Part shown: one piece after another, positions 8,673-17,027 of the stretch
Numbering within the stretch: position 1 is the stretch's first letter
How the letters are laid out: each line of letters opens with the position of its first letter
Assembly: GCF_001905465.1 (NCBI RefSeq)
Contig: NZ_LISX01000012.1
Location: 62,001-126,000 of the forward strand
Direction of reading: 5' to 3'
Origin: Kitasatospora sp. CB01950
GTDB taxonomy: Bacteria > Actinomycetota > Actinomycetes > Streptomycetales > Streptomycetaceae
Length of the DNA: 64,000 bases
The notes under the pieces: generated by a model
The model's database searches: none
Told to the model about the DNA's origin: nothing
The model's input: the letters and a program-made list of their open reading frames with translations, nothing else
Position numbers and translations under genes: made by a program

Positions 8673-9461
8673 GTGAAGCCGCTGTTGAGAACCACCGTCC
8701 TGATCGCCGTCGCCGGGGGCCTGGTCGCCGCCCCGGCCGCCGCCGCCCACGCCGTGTCCGCGTTTCCGACCGCGTCGCACGGCCTGACCGGGAAGCAGCT
8801 GCTGACTCCCGATCAGTACCTGGCCGCCGCCAAGCAGCACCACCACGCCCCGCCCCCGACCCAAGAGGCCCCCGCGCAGCAGGCCCCGGCACCGCAGGCC
8901 GCCGCCCCGCAGGCCCCCGCGCCGCAGGGTTCGACGAACGGCCCGAAGGCCACCCGCACCCACGAGGCCGTCGAGTTCTTCTGGTACGACTGCATGCACT
9001 CCGCGGCCCTCGAAGCCCCGCTCGCCGACTGGGCCGCCAAGCACCGCTCCGACGTCACGCTGCGCCGCATCCCGGCGATCTGGGTCGGCAGCCCCGACGA
9101 GGCCGAACAGCGCGCCCACGCACGGCTGTTCTACACCCTCGACCGGCTCGGCGAGGTGGATCGCCGGCAGGCCGCCGTGTTCCGCGCGGTCCGCGACGAG
9201 CACGCCGACCTGGCCACCGAGCAGGGCGCCGCCGACTGGGCCGCCGGGCACGGCATCGACGCCGCCAAGTTCCGGGCCGCGTACCGCTCCGCCGAGGTGG
9301 ACCGGGCGGTGGAGCAGGCGCCCAAGCTGTTCGCCGACTACCAGGTCAACGAACTGCCCACGGTGATCGTGGACGGCAACGGCCGTACCTCGCCCACCCG
9401 GGCCGGCGGCGTCGACAACATGCCCGCCGCCCTCGACCGGTTGGTCACCGAAGCCCAGTAG
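8673..9461 (+). CDS. Secreted DsbA-like thioredoxin-fold protein lacking the second active-site cysteine
   Basis: A 262-residue exported protein. The GTG at 8673 gives a signal peptide of about 25 residues, then a long Pro/Ala/Gln/His linker, then a DsbA-like domain. The domain starts VEFFWYDCMHSAAL, matching the DsbA phrase EFFWYGCPHC, but the motif is C107-M-H-S110: the resolving cysteine is serine and the proline is methionine. The cis-proline loop (NELPTVIVDG, about residue 229) is kept, and helical-insert features such as RRIPAIW and ADWAAGHGID match DsbA. Disulfide oxidation would need a CXXC pair, so this is more likely a monothiol, isomerase-like or binding protein. Confidence 0.82.
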   Translation: MKPLLRTTVLIAVAGGLVAAPAAAAHAVSAFPTASHGLTGKQLLTPDQYLAAAKQHHHAPPPTQEAPAQQAPAPQAAAPQAPAPQGSTNGPKATRTHEAVEFFWYDCMHSAALEAPLADWAAKHRSDVTLRRIPAIWVGSPDEAEQRAHARLFYTLDRLGEVDRRQAAVFRAVRDEHADLATEQGAADWAAGHGIDAAKFRAAYRSAEVDRAVEQAPKLFADYQVNELPTVIVDGNGRTSPTRAGGVDNMPAALDRLVTEAQ

Positions 9462-9691
9462 CACCGGCCTCGCGTCCCGCGAACGTCCCTGGCAGGCGCG
9501 TCAGTTCGGCCCGAAACCGTCGACAACCGGGCTGAGCTGGCGCAATCTTCACGGAACCCGCCCGCCGCCCCCACACTCTGTGTCATGGTGGTCGCCGGGC
9601 CCGGCCGGACCGCAGCGTCCGCCCGGCGCCGACACACAGTCGACACAGACACCGGGCGCGGCCGCGCCGTGCCCGGAGAGGGCGGGAGTCC

Positions 9692-10591
9692 GTGGGGGGA
9701 CAGCGCGCACAGGTCATCGACGACCGCGAGGACCGGCACCCGCCGGGCGGCGTCGCGATCCCGGACGGACCACCGCCCGAACTGGTCTTCAAACGACGGC
9801 TGCGCCCCGTCCAGGTTGCCCACGAGCTGTGGGCGGCACGGGAGTTGGTGCGCGCACTGGCCGAACGCGACCTGCGCGCCCGGTACAAGCAGGCGGTGCT
9901 CGGCTTCGCCTGGGCGGTGCTCACCCCGCTCGCGCTGTGCGCCATCTTCACGCTGGTCTTCCACCGCGCCGTGAAGATCGAGACCGGCGCCGTGCCGTAC
10001 ACGCTGTTCGCCTATGTCGGCCTGATCGTCTGGCAGTTCTTCAGCAACACCATGAACCAGGGCGCGCTCAGCCTGGCCAACAACCTCAGCCTGCTGAACA
10101 AGGTGTACTGCCCGCGCGAGGTGTTCCCGCTGGCCACCATGCTGGTCGCCACCGTGGACATGGCGATCGGCGTCGGCGTGCTCGGCCTGATGTTCCTGGT
10201 GTTCTGGACGGCCCCCGCCGCCACCTTCCTGTGGGCGCTGCCGCTGCTGCTGATCCAGTTCGCGTTCACCTACGGCATCGCGCTGATCCTCTCGGTGGCC
10301 GTGGTGTACCTGCGCGACGTCCGCCACCTGCTGCCGATCATCACGCAGATGGGCGTGTTCGCGACCCCCGTCGCCTACCCGCTGGCCAAGATCCCGCACC
10401 GGCTGCAGGAGATCTACGTCGGCGTCAACCCGCTCGGCGCGGTGATCGAGGGCTACCGCAAGGCCCTGCTGTACGGGGAGGCCCCCGACGGGCGGATGAC
10501 GCTGATCGCGGCCGCCAGTTCGGTGGTCTTCCTGGTCGGCGGCTACCTGTTCTTCAAGAAGCTGGAAACGGGGATCGCCGATGTCGCGTGA
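9692..10591 (+). CDS. ABC-2 polysaccharide exporter permease (Wzm/TagG-like)
   Basis: A 299-residue integral membrane protein with six predicted helices after an N-terminal amphipathic stretch containing ELVRALAERDLRARYKQAVLG, a phrase typical of Wzm/TagG permeases. The C-terminal half contains VVYLRDVRHLLPIITQMGVFATPVAYP, also typical. It would form the channel that moves a lipid-linked glycan across the cytoplasmic membrane. It overlaps the next gene (ATPase) by 11 bases, so the pair is coupled. The GTG at 9692 follows GGAGAGGGCGGGAG. The ribosome site and the position of the first helix support this start. Confidence 0.9.
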   Translation: MGGQRAQVIDDREDRHPPGGVAIPDGPPPELVFKRRLRPVQVAHELWAARELVRALAERDLRARYKQAVLGFAWAVLTPLALCAIFTLVFHRAVKIETGAVPYTLFAYVGLIVWQFFSNTMNQGALSLANNLSLLNKVYCPREVFPLATMLVATVDMAIGVGVLGLMFLVFWTAPAATFLWALPLLLIQFAFTYGIALILSVAVVYLRDVRHLLPIITQMGVFATPVAYPLAKIPHRLQEIYVGVNPLGAVIEGYRKALLYGEAPDGRMTLIAAASSVVFLVGGYLFFKKLETGIADVA

Positions 10592-11777
10592 CTACCCACC
10601 GGGCACCATCCGCACCCAGCAGGTCTGGAAGCGCTTCCGCGCCGACCAGCAGCGGATGCTGCTGCGCGACCGCGTCGAACAGGCCGCCCGCCGCCTGCGC
10701 GGCGACCGCGGCGAGGACTGGCGCTGGGCGCTGCGCGACATCAACCTGCACATCGAACCCGGCGAGTCCGTCGGCCTGATCGGCTCCAACGGGTCAGGAA
10801 AGTCAACGCTGTTGAAGATGCTGACCCGGGTCATGTACCCGTACGCGGGCATCATCGACGTCCGCGGCCGGATCGGCGCGCTGATCGAGATCCGGGCCGG
10901 CATCCACCCCGACCTGACCGGCCGGGAGAACATCTACCTGTTCGGCGCGCTGCTCGGCCTCAAGCGCCGCGAGGTCGCCGGACGCTTCGACGACATCGTC
11001 GAGTTCGCCCGCCTCGGCGGCGCGATCGACCGGCAGGTGAAGTTCTACTCGTCCGGCATGCAGATGCGCCTCGGCTTCGCCGTCGCCGCGTACCTGGAGC
11101 CGCACGTCCTGCTGGTCGACGAGGTCCTCGCCGTCGGCGACGCCGTCTTCCAGCAGCGCTGCCTCGACCGGATGCGCGAAGTCGCCGAACAGGGCACCAC
11201 CATCGTCTTCGTCTCCCACGACCTCCCCGCCGTGCAGTCGATCTGCCGGCGCGGCGTCTGGCTCGAACAGGGCACCGTCCGGGTGGACGCCGGGATCAAG
11301 GACGCGCTGGCCGGCTACCGCGACTCCATCGAGGCGCAGTCCGAGGCCTCCGCCCGGGTCGGCGAGCCGCTGGCGTTGCTGAAGTACGAGGTCCGGGCCG
11401 GGAGCGGCGAGGAGACCCTGCACACCGACGAACCCGTCACCGTCGAACTCACCCTCGCCGGCGACTACCGCGGCGACGCCACCCTGCACCTCGGCGTCAG
11501 CGAAGGCACCTCCAGCCCGATCTTCCAGATCAGCCACGAGATCCGGCTGACCGGCGGCGACCACCGCGTCGCCTGCGTCATCCCCCGGCTGCCGCTGCCG
11601 CGCGGCCGCTACACCCTGTGGACCGGCGTCTACTCCATCGGCAAGACCGACGGCGGCACCCTGATGAGCTGGCACTCCGCCGGCCAGTTCGACGTGTTCG
11701 GCCCGATGCTGGACACCCCGCCGCGCGCGGTGGTGCTCGCCGCGCCGGTCTTCGTACCGCACCAGTGGGAGGAGTGA
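10581..11777 (+). CDS. ABC polysaccharide exporter ATPase with C-terminal sugar-binding-type domain (Wzt/TagH-like)
   Basis: A 398-residue protein. The nucleotide-binding domain has Walker A GSNGSGKST, the signature YSSGMQMRLGFAVA (a form typical of Wzt/TagH), Walker B HVLLVDEVLAVGD and a switch histidine (VSHD). After residue 260 there is a beta-rich extension (YRGDATLHLGVSEG, RYTLWTGVYS) matching the Wzt C-terminal domain, which in studied systems recognises the modified end of the exported glycan. The GTG/ATG-type start at 10581 lies inside the end of the permease gene. The stop overlaps the region of the following GT gene. This indicates export of a finished glycan by the ABC route. Confidence 0.92.
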   Translation: MSRDYPPGTIRTQQVWKRFRADQQRMLLRDRVEQAARRLRGDRGEDWRWALRDINLHIEPGESVGLIGSNGSGKSTLLKMLTRVMYPYAGIIDVRGRIGALIEIRAGIHPDLTGRENIYLFGALLGLKRREVAGRFDDIVEFARLGGAIDRQVKFYSSGMQMRLGFAVAAYLEPHVLLVDEVLAVGDAVFQQRCLDRMREVAEQGTTIVFVSHDLPAVQSICRRGVWLEQGTVRVDAGIKDALAGYRDSIEAQSEASARVGEPLALLKYEVRAGSGEETLHTDEPVTVELTLAGDYRGDATLHLGVSEGTSSPIFQISHEIRLTGGDHRVACVIPRLPLPRGRYTLWTGVYSIGKTDGGTLMSWHSAGQFDVFGPMLDTPPRAVVLAAPVFVPHQWEE

Positions 11778-11779
11778 GC

Positions 11780-12979
11780 GTGCGTTCGGTCCGTGTCCTG
11801 GTCCATCTCAACAACCTTGCGCTCGGCGGCGCCCAGCTCAACGCCGTCGACATCGCCCGCACCCTGCGCGACCGCGGGCACCAGCCCGTACTCTTCGCCC
11901 AGGGCGTCGACGGCCCGGCGCCGCTCGTCGAACTCGCCGCCTCCCACGACCTCGACCTCGTCGTCGCCGGAGACCCCGACACCCCGCACGCCGTCATCCG
12001 GGCCCGCCTCGGCCGGCTCGCCGACGAACACGGCTCCCAACTCGTCCATGCCTGGGAGGTCCGGGCCGCCCGGAACGCCTACTTCGGCCCCGGCCGGCAG
12101 GGCCGCCTCCCGATCGTCACCACCTTCTACGGCATCCGCATGCTCCGCGGCATGCCCCGCCACCAGCCGCTCGTCCTCGGCCTCGGCGCGCTGATGCCCG
12201 ACGCGCGCACCTTCGGCCACCGCGACCTGCGGCTGATCGAACCCCCCGTCAACACCGCCGAGGACGCGCCCGGCTCGGTCTCCGGCGCCGCCTTCCGCGC
12301 CGAAGTGGGCGCCGGCGACGGCCGGTTGCTGCTGTGCATCGTCACCCGACTGGTGTCCGGCCTGGAGAAGGACGCGGGCGTGCGCCGCACCATGGCCGCC
12401 GTCCGCCTCCTCGACGACCCCTCGCTGGTCCTCGCCGTCGTCGGCGGCGGCCCCAGCGAGGAGCCGCTGCGCGCCGAAGCCGCCCGCCTCAACGCCGAAC
12501 TCGGCCGCGAAGCCATCGTCCTCACCGGCCAGCGCTCCGACCCCCGCCCCGCGTACCAGGCCGCCGACCTCGTCCTCGGCATGGGCGGCTCCGCCCTGCG
12601 CGGCCTCGCCTTCGCCAAGCCCGTCATCGTCCACGGCGCGAACGGCTACTCCGCCATCCACGAACCCGGCCCGCTGGTCGAACCGCACGCCTCCCGCTGT
12701 ATGTACGGCCACGGCGACGGGCCCGCCGACGCCAAGGCCCTCGCCGCCCAGATCCGCGTCCTCGCCGACGACCCCGACCGCCGTGCCGAACTCGGCAGTT
12801 GGGGCCGCGACTGGGTGGTCGGCCGGTTCTCCCTCGACCACGTCTCCACCGCATTCGAGGAGATCTACCGCGAACTCCTCCGCCAACCCCCCGGCCGCAC
12901 CGCCTGGCTCCGCGACCTCGAACAGATGACCCGCTACGAGTACGTCAAGCCGACGGCCCGCCGCCTGCTCACCCGCTGA
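11780..12979 (+). CDS. GT4-type glycosyltransferase coupled to the exporter
   Basis: A 399-residue GT-B protein beginning VRSVRVLVHLNNLALGGAQ, with the glycine-rich donor-side loop. The second half has CIVTRLVSGLEKDAG and LGMGGSALRGLAFAKP. The expected EX7E motif is weakened, with GGSALRGLA in that position, so donor binding may differ. Two GTG starts exist, at 11774 and 11780; the GGGAGGAG stretch is only correctly spaced for 11780. It follows the ATPase stop without a gap and is therefore the third gene of the exporter operon. Confidence 0.82.
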   Translation: MRSVRVLVHLNNLALGGAQLNAVDIARTLRDRGHQPVLFAQGVDGPAPLVELAASHDLDLVVAGDPDTPHAVIRARLGRLADEHGSQLVHAWEVRAARNAYFGPGRQGRLPIVTTFYGIRMLRGMPRHQPLVLGLGALMPDARTFGHRDLRLIEPPVNTAEDAPGSVSGAAFRAEVGAGDGRLLLCIVTRLVSGLEKDAGVRRTMAAVRLLDDPSLVLAVVGGGPSEEPLRAEAARLNAELGREAIVLTGQRSDPRPAYQAADLVLGMGGSALRGLAFAKPVIVHGANGYSAIHEPGPLVEPHASRCMYGHGDGPADAKALAAQIRVLADDPDRRAELGSWGRDWVVGRFSLDHVSTAFEEIYRELLRQPPGRTAWLRDLEQMTRYEYVKPTARRLLTR

Positions 12980-12987
12980 CCGGCCCC

Positions 12988-13728
12988 TCAGCCTTCCGGG
13001 CGCAGCAGGAGGGTGACGAAGCCGAAGCCGTCGCGGTACTCGTGGAGCCACTGGTCGCGGTGGCGGGCGGCCGCGTCGAGGGCCTGGTCGCGGTCGGGGC
13101 CCGGCGGCTGGTCGAGGGCCCAGTCGGTGAGGGAGCCGGTCCAGGACCACTCGTAGGCGTCGAGCTCCTCGCGGGTCGAGGTGTGCCCGGCGATCGGCCA
13201 CCAGCCGGCGGCGGCGATCGCGGCCAGGACGCCCGGCAGGTCGGTGAGGTCGTCGCCGAAGAACTCCCGCGCGTGGTCCGGAGGTCGGCCGTCCCAGTAG
13301 GACTCGCCGAGCAGCAGGGTGCCGCCCGGGGCGAGCAGCGGACGGGCGGCCTTCAGGGTCGGCAGCAGGCCGTCGAAGGCGTAGGCCGCGCCGACCGACA
13401 GGACGGCGTCGAACGGCTCGGGGGTGGTGAACTCCCGGACGTCGCAGTGGTGCAGGGCGATCCGATGGGTGACACCCGCCCGCTCGGCGCTCCGGCGCCC
13501 GTCCTCCAGCGCGGCCGGGTTGCTGTCGACGCCGACCGCGCGCAGGCCCGGATGCATGGCCAACGCCCGTACCGGCCAGGCGGCTTCACCGCAGCCGAGG
13601 TCGAGCAGCCGGCCGTCCGGGCAGCGCCGCAGCTGGCGTTCCAGCAGGCGGTGCACCGAGGCGTCCGACAGCGGGGCGGCGACGGGGTGGTCACGGTGGG
13701 CGATGCGCCCGATCTCCTGACGGTCCAT
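12988..13728 (-). CDS. SAM-dependent methyltransferase
   Basis: A 246-residue class I methyltransferase. Motif I is LLDLGCGEAAWPVRAL, motif II region GVDSNPAALEDG, and a post-motif FDAVLSVGAAYAF. The tail contains many aromatic residues (YEWSWTGSLTDW). The ATG at 13728 overlaps the stop of the upstream HpnB-like gene by one base (TGATG), so the two are translationally coupled and probably act in one pathway. The substrate is unknown; lipid or sugar are both possible from context. Confidence 0.85.
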   Translation of the reverse strand: MDRQEIGRIAHRDHPVAAPLSDASVHRLLERQLRRCPDGRLLDLGCGEAAWPVRALAMHPGLRAVGVDSNPAALEDGRRSAERAGVTHRIALHHCDVREFTTPEPFDAVLSVGAAYAFDGLLPTLKAARPLLAPGGTLLLGESYWDGRPPDHAREFFGDDLTDLPGVLAAIAAAGWWPIAGHTSTREELDAYEWSWTGSLTDWALDQPPGPDRDQALDAAARHRDQWLHEYRDGFGFVTLLLRPEG

Positions 13729-14924
13729 CAGCCCATCGTGCCAGTCCGGTCGGCGCGCTGCGGGTCCGGATAGGTGCGGCCCTTCCATGCCGCGCCGCGC
13801 CCGCGCCAGTGCCGGCCGGCGGAGTCGACCGTCATCAGCAGGTACAGCAGCGCGGTGAAGGGGAGCAGCGGGGCCTCCGCCGGCGGGCGGCCGTAGTAGC
13901 GCAGCATCGGCGTGTAGGTGCCGGCCATCAGCGCCCAGGCGGCGAGCCCGGTCACGGCCGTGCGCAGGTCGCCCGCCAGAGCGCCGGTCACCGCGGCGAC
14001 CGGCGGCACCAGGTAGACCAGCGCCAGGCCGACCACCGTGCCCAGCAACAGCGGCGGGGAGTAACGGAGTTGGGCGTAGGCGCTGCGGGAGACCATCCGC
14101 CACAGCGGCGCCAGCCCCGGGTAGGGCCGGACGGAGTCGACCCGGTCGGCGAGGCCCAGCCAGGTCCGGCCGCCGGTGCGCTTGACCGCGCGGGCGAGCG
14201 AGACGTCGTCGATCACCGCCCCGCGGATCGCCGCCACCCCGCCCGCCCGCGCAAGCGCCCGGCGGCGCACCAGCGAACAGCCGCCCGCGGCGGCGGCCGT
14301 CCGGCAGGCGGGACGGTTGGAGCGGCGGAACGGGTACAACTGGGCGAAGAAGTACACGAACGCCGGGACGATCAGCCGCTCCCAGCCGGACGCCACCCGC
14401 AGACGCGCCATCTGCGACACCAGGTCCAGCCCGTGCGCCTCGCCCGCCGCGACCAACTCCCGCAGCGAGCCCGGCCGGTGAGCGATGTCGGCGTCCGTCA
14501 GCAGCAGCCACTCGGCGTCCCCCGCCCGCTCGACGCCGTGCCGCAGCGCCCACAGCTTGCCCGTCCACCCCTCCGGCAGCGGCGGGGGCGTGGTCACCTC
14601 CAGCTCCAGCCCCGGGCCCGCCGCCAGCGCCCGTGCCGCCTCGGCGGTGCCGTCGCTGCTGTGGTCGTCCACCAGGACGACCCGCGCCCGGCCCGGGTAC
14701 TGCTGCGCCAGCAGCGACGGCAGCGACAGCGGCAGCACCCCGGCCTCGTCCCGCGCCGGAACGACGACCACCACCTCCGGCCACCGCGACGGCTCCGCAC
14801 CCCCGCGCGGCAGACGCTGATCGGTCCGCCAGAACCCGCCGTGACACGCCGCCAGCCACACCCACGCCACCAGCGCCACCACCGACACCCACCACAGCAC
14901 GGTCACCCCGGCAGTCTGCCCCAC
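13728..14924 (-). CDS. hpnB: HpnB-like family 2 glycosyltransferase (membrane bound)
   Basis: A 398-residue protein with an N-terminal membrane anchor and GGFWRTDQRLP, then a GT-A domain: VVVVVPARDEAGVLP, LVDDHSSDGTAEA, PEGWTGKLWALRHGV, LTDADIAHRPGSL and RGAVIDDVSLARAVK. At least two more helices follow (LLLGTVVGLALVYLVPP). This set of phrases matches HpnB, a glycosyltransferase found with hopanoid genes in other bacteria. No squalene-hopene cyclase or other hpn gene is in the window, so the acceptor here is uncertain. The GTG at 14924 is the first start; a GTG at 14906 is an alternative. It is coupled to a methyltransferase. Confidence 0.8.
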   Translation of the reverse strand: MGQTAGVTVLWWVSVVALVAWVWLAACHGGFWRTDQRLPRGGAEPSRWPEVVVVVPARDEAGVLPLSLPSLLAQQYPGRARVVLVDDHSSDGTAEAARALAAGPGLELEVTTPPPLPEGWTGKLWALRHGVERAGDAEWLLLTDADIAHRPGSLRELVAAGEAHGLDLVSQMARLRVASGWERLIVPAFVYFFAQLYPFRRSNRPACRTAAAAGGCSLVRRRALARAGGVAAIRGAVIDDVSLARAVKRTGGRTWLGLADRVDSVRPYPGLAPLWRMVSRSAYAQLRYSPPLLLGTVVGLALVYLVPPVAAVTGALAGDLRTAVTGLAAWALMAGTYTPMLRYYGRPPAEAPLLPFTALLYLLMTVDSAGRHWRGRGAAWKGRTYPDPQRADRTGTMG

Positions 14925-15814
14925 GGGCGACGAGCGGACCCCGAGACACGACGGCCTGCGGCCGGGCGGAAGGGGGCGGGGCCAGGGGGCGGGTGGACGG
15001 TCGGGCCCGGCAAGTCGGAGGGTGAGGGCAGGGTGCGTGCGGACGTTGAGGCGGGACGGCCTGCGGCTGGGCGGAAGGGGGGCGAGGGCGGACGGTCGGG
15101 CCCGACATATCGGCGGGGCCGGGCAGAGGGGGCGCGCGGACGCCGGGGCGCGGCGGCCTGCGGAAGCGGGGGCGAGGGCAGGATGCGCGGGGACGTTGAG
15201 GCGGGACGGCCTGCGGCCGGGCGGGGGCAGGGGGTGGGCGGACGGTCGGGCCCGGCATGTCGGCGGGCGAGGGCCGGATGCGCAGGGACGTTGAGGCGGC
15301 GGGACGGCCTGCGGCCGGGCGGGAGGGGTGGCGAGGCCAACGGGCGGACGGTCGGGCCCAAGTTATCGGTGGGGCCGGGCAGAGGGGTCGCGCGGACACC
15401 GGGGCGCGGCGGCCTGCGGCTGGGCGGGAGGGGAGAGGGCAGGGGCGCGGCGATGTTGAGGCGGCGGCCGGGCGGAGGGGGGCGAGGCCAGGGGCGGACG
15501 GTCGGGCCCGATATGTCGGTGGGCCCGGGCACGCCGAGGCGGAACGACGGTCGCCGGGCTGCGGTCGGGCGGATTCGGCGCAATGGCCGCGAGGGGCCCG
15601 GGCAGGCCAGCCGGCCGACGGGCCAGTGGTGCGGCATCGGGACGCGGCGCGGGGCAGCCTGTTGGGGCTGGTCGGAGCGGGGCGTGCGGGCTGCCGTCGG
15701 GGCGGAAGGGCGTGCCTGGCCGAGGAGTGTGCGCTCGCGGGTGCTGCAGCGTCGCGGCAGGTGGCGTCCGGTGTCCCGGCGGAGTCCGGTGGCGGCGGGT
15801 GCCCCCGGGGAGGG
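14925..15814. repeat. Non-coding gap carrying degenerate 95-160 base repeats
   Basis: No credible gene is seen on either strand. From about 14945 to 15560 the same blocks recur in order: ggcctgcggcygggcgg, then a purine-rich spacer (gaagggggcgagg type), then cggacggtcgggcccg, then a tatcgg/gtcgg box, then acgttgaggcgg. Copies of the gcctgcgg block begin near 14949, 15057, 15158, 15210, 15309 and 15411. The long open frames here are Pro/Arg/Ala low complexity and contradict each other between frames. The + strand is strongly G-rich. Confidence 0.75.
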
Positions 15815-16573
15815 TCAGACCCGGGCGCCGATGAGGACTTCGCCCTGGGGGTAGTTGAGGGCGGCGGTCTGGAGGGCGGCGGGGCGGCCGGAGTGCAGGA
15901 CGGTGAGGGTGCCGGCGCCGGGGGTGGGGGAGGTGATGCGGCGGAGGGCCTGGGCGGCGACGGCGTCGGCGGAGCCGTGGAAGCGGGCGGGGACGGCCAG
16001 CGCGGAGGCGATGCGGTCGTCGACGAGTTCGTAGTGGGTGCAGCCGAGGACGACGTCGGTGGTGCCGGCCGGGGTGCGGGCCGCCGCGTAGGCGATCGCG
16101 GCGGCGATGGCGTCCTCGTCGGCGTGCTCGACGGCCTCCGCCAGGCCGGGGCAGGCGACCTCGTGGACCTCGCTCGCGTCGCCGCCGAACTCGGCGATCA
16201 GGCCGCGCTGGTAGGCGCTGCCGGTGGTGGCCGGGGTGGCCCAGATCGCCACCACGCCGCCCGCCGCGGTGGCGGGCTTGATCGCGGGGACGGTGCCGAT
16301 CACGGGCAGTTCGGGCTCGAACTCGGCGCGCAGCCGGGCGAGCGCGTGCACGGAGGCGGTGTTGCAGGCGACGACCAGGGCGTCCGGCTCCAGCGCGACG
16401 GCGGCGCGGGCGCAGGCGAGGGCGTGCTCGGTGATGTCCTCGGGGGTGCGGGGGCCCCACGGCATGCCGTCGGGGTCGCAGGAGATGACCAGGTCCGCGT
16501 CCGGCCGCAGGCGGCGCAGCGCGGCAGTGGCGGCGAGCAGGCCGATTCCGGAGTCCACGAGGGCGATCTTCAC
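15815..16573 (-). CDS. Aspartate/glutamate racemase family protein (MurI-like)
   Basis: A 252-residue protein with the two catalytic cysteine loops of the family: VVACNTAS (about residue 70) and VVLGCTHYE (about residue 177). The N-terminal phrase VDSGIGLLA resembles the FDSGxGGL of MurI. Glutamate racemase supplies D-glutamate for peptidoglycan; an aspartate or hydantoin racemase cannot be excluded. The GTG at 16573 gives VKIALVDSG and is preferred over a TTG at 16579. A palindrome TTGAACGAGTTCAA lies 63-76 bases upstream of the start and may regulate it. Confidence 0.78.
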   Translation of the reverse strand: MKIALVDSGIGLLAATAALRRLRPDADLVISCDPDGMPWGPRTPEDITEHALACARAAVALEPDALVVACNTASVHALARLRAEFEPELPVIGTVPAIKPATAAGGVVAIWATPATTGSAYQRGLIAEFGGDASEVHEVACPGLAEAVEHADEDAIAAAIAYAAARTPAGTTDVVLGCTHYELVDDRIASALAVPARFHGSADAVAAQALRRITSPTPGAGTLTVLHSGRPAALQTAALNYPQGEVLIGARV

Positions 16574-16635
16574 GAGCAACGACTCTACCTCCGGTCGGCG
16601 CGGACCCCGGTCCGGTGAGCATCGCCCACCCTTTC

Positions 16636-16649
16636 TTGAACGAGTTCAA
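16636..16649. promoter_or_regulatory. Palindromic operator candidate TTGAACGAGTTCAA
   Basis: A 14-base inverted repeat, imperfect only at the centre, lies between the minus-strand racemase gene (start 16573) and a plus-strand small gene (16706). A near-identical perfect palindrome lies at 54795. No third copy was noticed in the window. The size and symmetry fit a TetR/MarR/LacI-type dimer site; the regulator is unknown. Confidence 0.55.
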
Positions 16650-16705
16650 ACCAGCCGCGAGGATGCCGCCTGACGGGCCCGGCGGGCCCAGGGCGGAGGG
16701 GTGCG

Positions 16706-16888
16706 ATGAGAGTCCGGCGGCGGCTGGTGCTGGCCGTGGCGGTCACGAGCCTGTTGCTCGGCCGGGCGCGCTGGGCGGTCGCCCACGACCACGACCACGA
16801 CTGCCACGACGTGGCCGGGTACCTGGGCGGCTCGGTTCCGACGGCGGCCGACGGCGGGGGATGTCGGGAGACCTCGACATCCGGGTGA
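16706..16888 (+). CDS. Small exported His/Asp-rich peptide, possibly frameshifted
   Basis: The frame gives 60 residues: a signal-like N-terminus (MRVRRRLVLAVAVTSLLLG), then AHDHDHDCHD, a potential metal-binding patch. The ATG at 16706 follows GGAGGGG. The frame ends soon after, while the +2 frame from about 16861 to 17031 continues with protein-like sequence (DLDIRVTCRDARTARVTIFA) and good third-position GC. Either a short metal-binding peptide is made, or a single frameshift near 16850 has split a protein of about 105 residues. No family is recognised. Confidence 0.45.
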   Translation: MRVRRRLVLAVAVTSLLLGRARWAVAHDHDHDCHDVAGYLGGSVPTAADGGGCRETSTSG

Positions 16889-17027
16889 CCTGCCGGGACG
16901 CGCGGACGGCCCGGGTGACGATCTTCGCCTCCGGGGGCCGAACGTTCGGGGGCGAGCGTTTGCGAGTGGTCGGAGGGCGTCGGCAGGATGGCCCGGCAGC
17001 CGTGACCCCGGCAGAGCGGAGTGCGCC

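Noticed and set aside
14903..16649. Pro/Arg-rich open frames on both strands with repeated GPTxxxGPTVRP phrases
   Set aside because: The phrases are translations of the DNA repeat in several frames at once. No start with ribosome site and no consistent coding bias were seen.
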